64,000 bases of DNA from Halolamina sp. CBA1230. Its GTDB lineage: Archaea; Halobacteriota; Halobacteria; Halobacteriales; Haloferacaceae. The position numbers were made by a program, and so were the translations under genes. Positions 9,153 to 17,055 of the stretch are shown in pieces. The DNA lies in contig NZ_CP054587.1 of the NCBI RefSeq assembly GCF_002025255.2, positions 744,001-808,000 on the forward strand, in the 5' to 3' direction. The first letter of the stretch is position 1; each line of letters starts with the position of its first letter. The notes beneath the pieces were generated by a model, which saw only the letters and a program-made list of their open reading frames with translations, was not told where the DNA came from and did not search any database.

Positions 9153-9818
9153 ATGCACGTCCACGTGAACGCCGCCGGAAGCGTCGACGGGAAGCTCTCG
9201 ACCCGCGAGCGCGAGCAGGTGGCGATCTCCGGCCCGGCGGACTTCGACCGCATGGACCGACTTCGGGCGGAGTCCGACGGCGTGCTCGTCGGCGTGGGAA
9301 CCGTGCTGGCCGACGACCCGGGGTTGACCGTCAAGGACGCCGAACGACGCGAACGGCGCGAACGCGACGGGGAGCCACCCAACCCTGCCCGCGTCGTCGC
9401 CGACTCCCGAGCACGGACGCCGCCAGATGCGGAGATCCTGGACGATGCGGCCGCGACGTACGTACTCGTGAGCGACGACGCCGACGACGGTGACGTGGCA
9501 GCGCTCTCGGCGTCTGGCGCGACCGTGGTAACGGCGGGGTCGGGGCGAGTCGATCTCGCGGCGGCGCTCGACCGACTGACGGAACACGGCGTCGAGCGCC
9601 TGCTGGTAGAGGGCGGCGGCGAACTCATCTTCTCGCTGTTCGAGGCGGGTCTGGTCGACCGACTGACCGTCTACGTCGGCTCGGTCGTGATCGGCGGCCG
9701 GGAGGCGCCGACGCTAGCCGACGGCGAGGGGTTCACCGATCCCGACTCGTTCCCAGCGTTGTCGCTGACGGACGTGGAACGGCTCGATGACGGCGTCGTA
9801 CTGAGTTACGACGCCTGA
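9153..9818 (+). CDS. arfC: 2,5-diamino-6-(ribosylamino)-4(3H)-pyrimidinone 5'-phosphate reductase
   Basis: A 221-residue protein of the RibD C-terminal/dihydrofolate-reductase fold, without a deaminase domain, as in archaea and yeast Rib7. It reduces the ribosyl chain of the pyrimidine intermediate in riboflavin and F420 synthesis with NAD(P)H. Visible family features: NAAGSVDGKLST near the start, DRLRAESDGVLVGVGTVLADDP at about 33-53, PARVVADSRART, and the RLLVEGGGELIFSLFEAGLVD signature in the second half. Start chosen at the ATG directly before the first strand. Convergent with the next gene, only 3 bp apart. Confidence 0.9.
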   Translation: MHVHVNAAGSVDGKLSTREREQVAISGPADFDRMDRLRAESDGVLVGVGTVLADDPGLTVKDAERRERRERDGEPPNPARVVADSRARTPPDAEILDDAAATYVLVSDDADDGDVAALSASGATVVTAGSGRVDLAAALDRLTEHGVERLLVEGGGELIFSLFEAGLVDRLTVYVGSVVIGGREAPTLADGEGFTDPDSFPALSLTDVERLDDGVVLSYDA

Positions 9819-9821
9819 GGA

Positions 9822-10613
9822 TCAGTCGAAGGCGGCGACGAGTTCGTCGTGGGCCTCGCCGTTCGAGGCGATGATGCCCGGGGCGCCGGGTGTCCAGCGG
9901 TTGCCGTCGAGGTCAGTGACGGTCCCGCCCGCCTCGCGGATCATGTGGACGCCGCCGACGGTGTCCCACGGCGAGAGCTGGATAGCCGAGACGGCGGCGT
10001 CGAGCTCGCCCGCGGCAACCGAGGAGAGCGCGAACTGCGAGCTCCCGAACCGACGGCTGTCGCCGAACTGTTCGGCGATGGTCCCGACGTACTCGCTCAG
10101 TTTCCGGCGCTCGTAGTCGGAGAGACCGAAGATCGGGTTGATCGTGAACGTCCCCGGGTCGGTCCGGTCGCTCACGCTGCAGGGCTCCCCGTTCCGCATC
10201 GCGCCGTCGTCGGCAGCGGCGAAGCTGTCCCCCAGCGCTGGGAACTCGTTGACCGCGGCGACGGCCTCCCCGTCCTCGACGGCCGCGACCGCACAGCCCC
10301 AGATCCGGTTGCCGGCGACGAAGTTGTTGGTGCCGTCGATCGGATCGACGACCCACGCCGCGCCGCTCTCGGGGAGCACCGTCCGGGTCTCGACGTCCGG
10401 CAGCTCCTCCTCGCCGACGATGACCGCCTCGGGGTCGTCGTCACGGAGGAGTTGGGTGACGTGGCGCTGGACCTCGCGATCGAACTCCGTCACCGAGTCG
10501 AGTTCGTTCTCCTTCGTCTCGACCGTGAGCGGGCCGCGGAACCCCCCGTGTGCGACCTCGCCGCCGGATCTTGCGGCCTCGCGGGCGAGAGTCAAGCGTG
10601 TGGTGGCGTCCAT
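9822..10613 (-). CDS. Inositol monophosphatase / fructose-1,6-bisphosphatase family enzyme
   Basis: A 263-residue Mg2+-dependent sugar phosphatase. Metal ligands are visible in GEEELPD (67-73) and WVVDPIDGTNNF (87-98), and the C-terminal WDTVGGVHMIREAGG gives the third Asp. Archaeal members can act on inositol 1-phosphate and fructose 1,6-bisphosphate; the substrate here cannot be told. Divergent from the rpa operon with a 105-bp gap. Confidence 0.88.
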   Translation of the reverse strand: MDATTRLTLAREAARSGGEVAHGGFRGPLTVETKENELDSVTEFDREVQRHVTQLLRDDDPEAVIVGEEELPDVETRTVLPESGAAWVVDPIDGTNNFVAGNRIWGCAVAAVEDGEAVAAVNEFPALGDSFAAADDGAMRNGEPCSVSDRTDPGTFTINPIFGLSDYERRKLSEYVGTIAEQFGDSRRFGSSQFALSSVAAGELDAAVSAIQLSPWDTVGGVHMIREAGGTVTDLDGNRWTPGAPGIIASNGEAHDELVAAFD

Positions 10614-10686
10614 ACTCCCCGTGTCTCACCCAGACGCAAGGATGGTTCGGTCCGACTCAGACGTCGATCCAGGCCCCCGGACGAAC

Positions 10687-10694
10687 GCTTATTA
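10687..10694 (+). promoter_or_regulatory. TATA-like box of the rpa operon
   Basis: CTTATTAG is centred about 28 bp before the rpa start codon at 10719. That spacing fits haloarchaeal leaderless transcription, and it is the only AT-rich octamer in the gap. Confidence 0.5.
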
Positions 10695-10718
10695 GCCATC
10701 GCGGCCCAACTCGGGACG

Positions 10719-11996
10719 ATGGACGTAGACAAACACGCCGAGGAGCTCGCCTCCGCTCTCGGTGTTGACAAACAGGAGGTCAAAGAGGACCTGGAGAACC
10801 TCCTCCAGTACAGCGTTCCGATCGACGAGGCCAAACAGAGCGTCCGCCGGAAACACGGCGGCGGCGGTGGCGGCGACGCCACCCCCGAGTCGCTCGAACT
10901 GTCGGAGCTGACGACCGAGCACGACAACGTCACCGTAACCGTGCGCGTGCTCACGAAAGGGACACGTTCGATCCGGTACCAGGGCGAGGACATCACCATC
11001 CGCGAAGGGGAGTTCGCCGACGAGACGGGGACCGTCTCCTACACCGCGTGGCAGGAGTTCGGCTTCGAGCCGGGCGACACCGTCACCGTCGGCAACGCCG
11101 GCGTCCGCGAGTGGGAGGGCAGCCCCGAACTCAATCTTGGCGACAGCACCAGCGTCGCCCTCGAGAGCGAGGAGCTGGACGTGCCCGACGAGATCGGCGG
11201 CGAGCGCGACCTGATCGACCTCGAACCCGGCGACCGCGGCCGGACCATCGAGGTGCAGGTCGTCGAAGTCGAGGAGCGCACGATCGACGGCCGGGACGGC
11301 GAGACCGAGATCCTCTCGGGCGTCGTTGGCGACGGGACCGGCCGGCTCCCCTTCACCGACTGGGACCCCCACACCGAAATCGAGGAAGGGGCGAGCGTCC
11401 GTCTCGAGGACGTGTACGTCCGGGAGTATCGCGGCGCGCCCTCGGTGAACGTCTCGGAGTTCTCGACGGTGACGTCGCTGGAGGAGGACGTGACCGTCAC
11501 CGACTCGGCGCCGTCGATGTCGATCGGCGAGGCGGTCGCCGGCGGCGGGCTGTTCGACGTGGCGCTCTCGGGCAACGTGATCGAGGTCCGGGACGGCTCG
11601 GGGCTGATCCAGCGCTGTCCGGAGTGCAACCGCGCGATCCAGAACGGCGAGTGTCGATCCCACGGCCAGGTCGACGGCGAGGACGACCTCCGGACGAAGG
11701 CGATCCTCGACGACGGCACGGGGACGTGTACGGTGATCCTCGGCCGCGAACTCACCGAGGGGATCTACGGCGGCGACCTCGACGACGCCCGCGAGGCCGC
11801 CCGCGAAGCGATGGACCGGGAGGTCGTCGCCGAGGAGATCGCCGCGGCACTGGTGGGCGACGCCTACCGTGCCCGCGGCTCGCTCTCGGTCGACGAGTAC
11901 GGCGCGAACCTCAACGCCGACGCGTTCGAACCCGTAGAGGAGGAGCCCGAGACGGCCGCGCGTGAACTGCTCGCGGAGCTGGGGGTGGGCGCATGA
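10719..11996 (+). CDS. rpa1: Replication protein A (single-stranded DNA-binding protein, Rpa1 type)
   Basis: A 425-residue single-stranded DNA-binding protein. After an N-terminal helical segment and a Gly run (47-52), two OB folds are visible at about 65-155 and 170-265, each with a GTGxxxxTxW-type strand. A third region at about 275-360 contains a zinc-binding site, C300, C303, C312 and H315. Length and gene order match the haloarchaeal rpa1 operon. It protects ssDNA in replication and repair. Its last four bases overlap the start of the next gene (ATGA), so the two are co-translated. Confidence 0.92.
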   Translation: MDVDKHAEELASALGVDKQEVKEDLENLLQYSVPIDEAKQSVRRKHGGGGGGDATPESLELSELTTEHDNVTVTVRVLTKGTRSIRYQGEDITIREGEFADETGTVSYTAWQEFGFEPGDTVTVGNAGVREWEGSPELNLGDSTSVALESEELDVPDEIGGERDLIDLEPGDRGRTIEVQVVEVEERTIDGRDGETEILSGVVGDGTGRLPFTDWDPHTEIEEGASVRLEDVYVREYRGAPSVNVSEFSTVTSLEEDVTVTDSAPSMSIGEAVAGGGLFDVALSGNVIEVRDGSGLIQRCPECNRAIQNGECRSHGQVDGEDDLRTKAILDDGTGTCTVILGRELTEGIYGGDLDDAREAAREAMDREVVAEEIAAALVGDAYRARGSLSVDEYGANLNADAFEPVEEEPETAARELLAELGVGA

Positions 11997-13546
11997 GCGC
12001 CGACTCCGGCCCGGGCAACCGCGAGATCGCCCGCCGACTGTTCGCCGCGGAGTTCGACGACGCGACGCTGTCGTACTCCGAGAGCGACGAGGAGCGCGCG
12101 CCGAACTACGTCGTGACACCGACGGGCGCACGCGTGAACCGGCTGTTCGCCGTCGGCGTGCTCACGGAGATCGAGCAGGTCAACGAGGACAGCCTCCGCG
12201 GGCGCGTCGTCGACCCGACGGGCGCGTTCGTCACCTACGCCGGCCAGTACCAGCCCGACGAGCACGCCTTCTTGAACCGCACCGAACCGCCGACGTTCGT
12301 CGCACTCTCGGGCAAAGCCCGGACGTTCGAGCCGGATGACTCCGACCGTGTGTTCACCTCCGTCCGCCCGGAGAGCATCAACGAGGTCGAGGCCGAGACG
12401 CGGGACCGCTGGGTGGTCTCCGCGGCCGAGCGCACGCTCCACCGGATCGCAGTGTTCGCCGAAGCGCTCGACTCGGAGCGTCGCGGCGACGACCTCCGCG
12501 CCGCACTCGAGGCGGCGGACGTCGACGCCTCGCTCGCCGCAGGGGTGCCGAAGGCGATCGACCACTACGACACCGGCCCCGCCTACCTCGAAGCGGTCCG
12601 CTCGCTCGCGGTCGAGACGGTCGAGCAGGTCGCCGGCGAGCGCGACTCGGTCGGCTCGCTGGAGACGCTCCCCGACGACGACACGCCGACCGAACTCGGC
12701 CCGCTGCCCGACGTGTCGATCGACCTCGACGACGTCGAAAGCGAAGCAGCCGAGGCGGAGTCCGAGCCGGAAACCGTCGAACCGACGACGGAAGGGACGG
12801 AGTCGAGCGAACCGGAGTCGAGCGAATCGGAATCGGCCGAACCCGAGAGCGACGAAGCGGAGCCGGACACGACCGACGCCGAGGCGTCCGAGCCTGCGGA
12901 AGCGGAGGCCGAACCGTCCGAGGAGACGAGCGAACCGGCGACCGACGAAGCGGAATCGGAGGCGTCCGAAACCACCGAGGAACCGCCCGCCGACGAGGAG
13001 TCTGCCGCAGAGCCGGATGACGAACCTGCCGAGGAGGAAGTCGACGACTCCGACGCCGACGAGTCGGTCCAGGACACCGTCGAGAGCGAGGCCGAGGAGC
13101 TCGGCGACTTCGATCCCGAGGAGACGGTCGACGACGACGAGGAGGCGCTGAGCGAGGAGGAGCGCCAGGAGGTCAAAGAGGAGTTCGGCACGGAGTTCTC
13201 CACCGGTAGCGAGGTGGGCGAGCCCGGCGAGGCCGGCATCGACGTACCCAGCTCCGAGGAGGAACTCGAGGAGATCGAGTCCGAGATACCCGACGACGAG
13301 GAGGGAGCGACGGAGGAGCCCGAGGAAGAAGCGTCGGCCGACGAAGCCGACGTCGACCTCGAAGACGCGGCGGTCGACGCGATGGCCGAACTGGACGACG
13401 GCGACGGCGCCGACCACGGCGCGGTCGTCGAGCGCGTCGTCGACGAGCACGGCGTCGACGCCGGCGCCGTCGAGGACGCGATCCAGGACGCGATGATGAG
13501 CGGGAAGTGCTACGAGCCCAGCGACGGCACGCTCAAGGCGATCTGA
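11993..13546 (+). CDS. rpap1: RPA-associated protein (Rpap1 type)
   Basis: A 517-residue protein encoded directly after rpa with a 4-bp overlap. The first 190 residues form the conserved COG3390-type region with a predicted OB fold (NREIARRLFAAEF start, then VTPTGARVNRLFAVGVLTEI). Residues about 240-460 are an extremely Glu/Asp/Ser/Ala-rich linker made of short E-S/E-P repeats with almost no hydrophobic residues. A small conserved helical domain closes the protein (about 465-517; EDAIQDAMMSGKCYEP). In Haloferax the equivalent protein is needed together with its cognate RPA. It overlaps the phosphoesterase gene by one base (TGATG). Confidence 0.88.
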   Translation: MSADSGPGNREIARRLFAAEFDDATLSYSESDEERAPNYVVTPTGARVNRLFAVGVLTEIEQVNEDSLRGRVVDPTGAFVTYAGQYQPDEHAFLNRTEPPTFVALSGKARTFEPDDSDRVFTSVRPESINEVEAETRDRWVVSAAERTLHRIAVFAEALDSERRGDDLRAALEAADVDASLAAGVPKAIDHYDTGPAYLEAVRSLAVETVEQVAGERDSVGSLETLPDDDTPTELGPLPDVSIDLDDVESEAAEAESEPETVEPTTEGTESSEPESSESESAEPESDEAEPDTTDAEASEPAEAEAEPSEETSEPATDEAESEASETTEEPPADEESAAEPDDEPAEEEVDDSDADESVQDTVESEAEELGDFDPEETVDDDEEALSEEERQEVKEEFGTEFSTGSEVGEPGEAGIDVPSSEEELEEIESEIPDDEEGATEEPEEEASADEADVDLEDAAVDAMAELDDGDGADHGAVVERVVDEHGVDAGAVEDAIQDAMMSGKCYEPSDGTLKAI

Positions 13547-14319
13547 TGGGCGAGCCAGCGGTCGAACCGATCCCCGGCGCACCGGCGGCGACGCTCGATC
13601 TCGGCGAGGAACGCGGCCTCGCGGTCGCGGACTACCACGCCGGGATCGAGGTCGGCCTGCGCTACGAGCGCGGCGTCGAACTCGACTCGAACGCCGACGA
13701 GCGCCGGCGGCGACTGCTCTCTTTGCTCGATCGAACGAACGCCGACCGCGTGGTCGTGCTGGGCGATCTCGTCCACCGGATCGCCGAACCGGACGGCGTC
13801 GAGGCCGAGGAGGTGCGCGACCTGCTCGACGCGCTCGACTCGCGGGGAGTTCCGCTGACGCTCGCGACCGGGAACCACGACGGCGGCGTCGCCGACGTGT
13901 TTCCCGACCGGATCGACCTGTTGCCGACCGACGGTGGGAGGATCGACGACGTTGGGCTCGCCCACGGTCACACGTGGCCCGGCGCCGAGGCGCTCTCGGC
14001 GTCGACGCTCTGTATCGGCCACGAGCACCCCTCCGTTCGACTGACCGACGAGGTGGGCGGGAGCCGGGTCGAACGGGCGTGGCTCCGCGGGTCGCTGCGG
14101 CGGGAGCCGTTCCTGGAGGCGCTCGGCGACGACGGCGACGAACTCGTGTGGAACGACCCCGAGCTGGTGGTGTTCCCGGCGTTCAACGACCGCTCCGGCG
14201 GCACGTGGATCAATGTCGAAGGTGAGTCGTTCCTCTCGCCGTTCCTACCCGAGGCGTTGGCCGACGGCGAGGCGTACCTGACCGACGGGACGCGGCTCGG
14301 GTCGTATCGCTCGGTCTAG
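13546..14319 (+). CDS. rpe: Calcineurin-like metallophosphoesterase of the rpa operon
   Basis: A 257-residue phosphoesterase with the full metal-ligand set: ADYHAG (about 28-33), LGDLVHR (about 66), TGNHDGG (about 107), LAHGHTWP and CIGHEHP. It resembles the YmdB/ArCOG DNA-repair-associated phosphoesterases that sit beside RPA in haloarchaea (Rpe). The substrate is unknown to me. Third gene of the rpa-rpap1 operon; start defined by the one-base overlap with the previous stop. Its stop shares CTAG (14316-14319) with a convergent membrane-protein gene. Confidence 0.88.
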   Translation: MGEPAVEPIPGAPAATLDLGEERGLAVADYHAGIEVGLRYERGVELDSNADERRRRLLSLLDRTNADRVVVLGDLVHRIAEPDGVEAEEVRDLLDALDSRGVPLTLATGNHDGGVADVFPDRIDLLPTDGGRIDDVGLAHGHTWPGAEALSASTLCIGHEHPSVRLTDEVGGSRVERAWLRGSLRREPFLEALGDDGDELVWNDPELVVFPAFNDRSGGTWINVEGESFLSPFLPEALADGEAYLTDGTRLGSYRSV

Positions 14320-14579
14320 AGCAGGAATCCGACCGTCCCGACCACGGCAGCGACGACGGCGGCCCACCAGACCGGCGTCCGCCCCTCGGGGCCGCCGGCC
14401 CACTCGGGGCGGGCGACGCCGACCAGCGCGAGGAGCGTCAACAGCAGGAACCCCGCGAACGCGGCGACGTTCCCGGGCCAGACGCCGACTCGGGCGACCG
14501 CGATCCCCCACGAGAGACTCTGTGTGGCGCCGAGCCAGCAGAGGGCGAGCCAGAACGTCCGGCGGGGAGTGAACTCCAC
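14316..14579 (-). CDS. Small two- or three-helix membrane protein
   Basis: About 87 residues from a GTG at 14579. Three hydrophobic stretches (TFWLALCWLGATQSLSW, AAFAGFLLLTLLALVGV and the C-terminal WWAAVVAAVVGTVGFLL) predict an integral membrane protein. No known family is recognised. The GTG is preferred because the first helix follows within six residues; codons farther upstream run into the divergent acetyltransferase's promoter. Ends in CTAG shared with the phosphoesterase stop. Confidence 0.6.
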   Translation of the reverse strand: MEFTPRRTFWLALCWLGATQSLSWGIAVARVGVWPGNVAAFAGFLLLTLLALVGVARPEWAGGPEGRTPVWWAAVVAAVVGTVGFLL

Positions 14580-14654
14580 GCCGGTTCGGGCGGGTGGACC
14601 GACCGAAAAGCTGTCGGACGAAACCCTCAAGCCGGCGGCGGGAGAGCCGCGAGT

Positions 14655-15206
14655 ATGGAGATCCGCGACGCCGAACCCTCGGACGCGGCGGCGATCGCCG
14701 CCGTCGCCCGGGAGTCGTGGCACGCCGCCTACGACGACATCCTCGGCGCCGAGACGGTCGAGGCGACCGTCGACGAGTGGTACGACAGCGACTCGCTACG
14801 GGAACAGGTTCGCGAAGTCGCGGAAACCGAGGGAGGCTGCTTCCTCGTCGCCGACGACGACGGCGTGGTTGGGTTCGCCAACGCCGGTCCGGCACGGGAC
14901 TGGGCGAGCGATCCCGACGACCCGGACGCGTTCTTCTCGCGACTCTACGTCGCCCCCGAGCGCTGGGGGGAGGGAGTCGGCACGGAACTCACCGCTCACG
15001 TCGCCCGACAGCTCCGCGGGGCGGGGCACGACCGCGTCTGGCTGGAAGTGTTCGACGCCAACGAGCGGGGGAGTGGGTTCTACGAGTCGCTGGGGTTCGA
15101 GCGGATCGGGAGCGTCACCGAGACGTTCGGCGGCACCGAGGTGACGACGCTCCATCTCGCCGCGTCGCTACCGGGGCTCGTCGAAGCGACGCAGACCGTC
15201 GGGTAG
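14655..15206 (+). CDS. GNAT-family N-acetyltransferase
   Basis: A 183-residue single GNAT domain. Motif A is visible as LYVAPERWGEGVGTEL, with the acetyl-CoA pyrophosphate loop R103-W-G-E-G-V-G109. Motif B, FDANERGSGFYESLGF, follows near residue 140. It would transfer an acetyl group from acetyl-CoA to an amine; the substrate is not apparent from the context. Confidence 0.88.
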   Translation: MEIRDAEPSDAAAIAAVARESWHAAYDDILGAETVEATVDEWYDSDSLREQVREVAETEGGCFLVADDDGVVGFANAGPARDWASDPDDPDAFFSRLYVAPERWGEGVGTELTAHVARQLRGAGHDRVWLEVFDANERGSGFYESLGFERIGSVTETFGGTEVTTLHLAASLPGLVEATQTVG

Positions 15207-15254
15207 CCTGCCGTCGGCGGAAGGTTCATGCCCGTACCCTGCCTCGTGGCACCA

Positions 15255-15440
15255 ATGACCGATCTCCTCCGTACGCCCGACCGGCGCGCCTGCGAGCGCT
15301 GTGGCCGGGTGGAACACTCCGACGACGGGGTCTGGCGGGCCGACCGGCTCGGGGAGCTGTACTGCATCCACGAGTGGGATATCGACGGAGCGTTCGTCCC
15401 GATCGAGGGGGAGACCGCCGCGACAGCCGAACAGTACTGA
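15255..15440 (+). CDS. HEWD family small zinc-ribbon-like protein
   Basis: A 61-residue protein typical of haloarchaea. It has one C-x2-C pair (CERCGR, residues 12-17), then Y-C-I and the HEWDIDG signature at about 41-47 that names the family. The Cys pair plus the later Cys and His could bind one zinc. The function is unknown. The ATG at 15255 is chosen because the zinc motif follows at the usual distance; an upstream in-frame ATG adds nine residues with no family support. Confidence 0.75.
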   Translation: MTDLLRTPDRRACERCGRVEHSDDGVWRADRLGELYCIHEWDIDGAFVPIEGETAATAEQY

Positions 15441-15449
15441 GCCGTCGGG

Positions 15450-16136
15450 CTACTCGCCGTTTTTCGCTCGGTCCCTGATCGCCCGGAGCGCGTCCAGCGT
15501 GCCGTCGACGTAGCCGCGGTCGAGCACGCGATCCGCGGCACGTTTGGCGGTCTCGTCGGCGTTCGCGACCGCGTAGGACTCGCCGGCGACCGCGAACGTC
15601 GAAGCGTCGTTCTCGCTGTCGCCGACGGCGACGAACTCCCCGGGGTCGTGCCCGAGCGTCTCGGCGACGTCGGTCAGCGCCGCGCCTTTGCTCGCGTCCG
15701 GGCTCTTGAGGTGGTAGGCGTACCCCGAGTCGACGACCGCGAGGTCGAACTCCGCGGCGATATCTCGGAGCAGTTCCTCGTCGGCGGTGGGGCTGACCGC
15801 CACCTCCGTCTCGCGCCAGCGGTTCACGGTGTCGACGCCGTCCCAACCGAGGTCGCCGCCGCGCTCCTCGAACGCCTCGACCGCGGCGTCGACGCGCTCG
15901 GGGTCGCCCGCGTAGTCGAGGTGGCCGTCGACCAGCGCGACGCCGCCGTTCTCCGCGATGGCGCGCTCCGGGATCCCGACGAACTGACAGAGTGCGACGG
16001 GGTAGGGGAACGCCTTCCCCGTCGCCAGCACCACCGGCGCCTCCCACGCCGCGAGCAGGGGGAACGCCCGCGGCGCGATCGTCCCCTCGGGGGTGGTCAG
16101 CGTGCCGTCGATGTCCAGTGCCAGCGGCGGAACCAT
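15450..16136 (-). CDS. pgp: Phosphoglycolate phosphatase (archaeal HAD-IIB type)
   Basis: A 228-residue HAD phosphatase. Motif I is LALDIDGTLT (about 6-14, nucleophile first Asp), motif II is VVLATGKAF, and motif IV is VAVGDSENDASTF at about 170. The cap between them (about 80-150) matches the Thermoplasma TA0175-type archaeal phosphoglycolate phosphatases. It would dephosphorylate 2-phosphoglycolate. Related substrates such as sucrose phosphate are possible in this HAD class. Confidence 0.85.
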   Translation of the reverse strand: MVPPLALDIDGTLTTPEGTIAPRAFPLLAAWEAPVVLATGKAFPYPVALCQFVGIPERAIAENGGVALVDGHLDYAGDPERVDAAVEAFEERGGDLGWDGVDTVNRWRETEVAVSPTADEELLRDIAAEFDLAVVDSGYAYHLKSPDASKGAALTDVAETLGHDPGEFVAVGDSENDASTFAVAGESYAVANADETAKRAADRVLDRGYVDGTLDALRAIRDRAKNGE

Positions 16137-16181
16137 CGGTTCGGTGTCGGGCAGTGGTGCGGAAAACCGTCCCGGTCGGGC

Positions 16182-16409
16182 TCAGCCTTCCTCGCGCTCT
16201 CGGGCGAGACGCTGGAGGCCGTCGGCGGCGGCTTCGACGGCCCGCAACAGCCGCCAGCCGCCGTAGGAAGCGAGGAGTAGAACCCCGAACAGTGCCGGGA
16301 TCACCGGGTCCCCGAGGAAGAACAGGCTCGCGGCGGCGACGAAGAGCAACCAGAGTGCCAGAACAGCCTTCACCCGGAGAGAGAGTCTCGGCGGGGTGTA
16401 GCGGGACAC
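16182..16409 (-). CDS. Small membrane protein with two helices
   Basis: 75 residues from a GTG at 16409. Two adjacent hydrophobic segments (about residues 14-30 and 33-48) precede a charged helix rich in Arg and Glu. The frame stays open for another 470 bp upstream, but that part is a Pro/Gly-rich antisense shadow of the next gene, so the GTG just before the hydrophobic part is the likely start. The family is not known. Confidence 0.55.
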   Translation of the reverse strand: MSRYTPPRLSLRVKAVLALWLLFVAAASLFFLGDPVIPALFGVLLLASYGGWRLLRAVEAAADGLQRLAREREEG

Positions 16410-16494
16410 GGGCAGCGATCGTCCCCGGGTGACAAACCCGTTTCGACTGCGCGGGAGAACAACCCTTTTCGCCGTGGCCCCGGAACCCGGAGGT

Positions 16495-16968
16495 ATGGCA
16501 GACGAACCCGACGAGGCCGACGAGCCCGCCGAGGAGAGCACCGAGGAGGGAGCGGAGGAGAAATCCTTCCGCGAGCGCGTCGAGGAGATCCGCCAGCGCC
16601 GCGAGGAGGAGCGCGAAGAGGGCGAGGCGCCCGGCCCGGAGGAGATGGGCGGCGGCCCGCCCGGCATGGGCGGCGAGGGCCCCGGCGGCGGCGGCGGCAA
16701 CCCCTTCGCACAGATGATGTCCGGCATGATGGGCGGCGGTGGCGGCCCGGGCGGTATGGGTGGCGGCGGCATGGGCGGCGGCGGTCCCGGCGGCATGGGC
16801 GGCGGCCCGCCCGGTATGGGCGGTGAAGCTGCCGAAGAAGGCGGCGAGGGCAGCGAACGGCAGGCCCAGGCCGCCGAGGACATGGTGCGTGAGGTCCGCC
16901 AGCTCCGCGACGAGGTGCGCGACGCGACCCGCGAACTGCGACGGATCGCCGACGCGCTCGAGGACTGA
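16495..16968 (+). CDS. Gly/Met-rich low-complexity protein with charged flanks
   Basis: 157 residues in three blocks: an acidic Glu/Asp-rich head with a charged helix (1-55), a middle of about 70 residues composed almost only of Gly, Met and Pro in GGMGGG/GPGGMGG steps (about 56-120), and a C-terminal helical segment with regular heptads (MVREVRQLRDEVRDATREL). AGGAGGT-like sequence lies 5-8 bp before the ATG. The helical tail suggests oligomerisation. The Met-rich middle could bind metal ions or be a flexible linker. I recognise no family. Confidence 0.7.
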   Translation: MADEPDEADEPAEESTEEGAEEKSFRERVEEIRQRREEEREEGEAPGPEEMGGGPPGMGGEGPGGGGGNPFAQMMSGMMGGGGGPGGMGGGGMGGGGPGGMGGGPPGMGGEAAEEGGEGSERQAQAAEDMVREVRQLRDEVRDATRELRRIADALED

Positions 16969-17055
16969 GGCTTCGGTTCCGCGGCCTTCTCGTCGTTTCA
17001 GTGTGACAGCGTTCGCTCCCGAACAGTTAGCACCGCGAAAAGGCGCGGCGGCCGA

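Noticed and set aside
16182-16883. Pro-rich 233-residue reading frame on the minus strand
   Set aside because: Its first two thirds are the antisense of the Gly/Met-rich gene. Only the last 75 codons, after a GTG at 16409, look like a membrane protein, and only these were kept.
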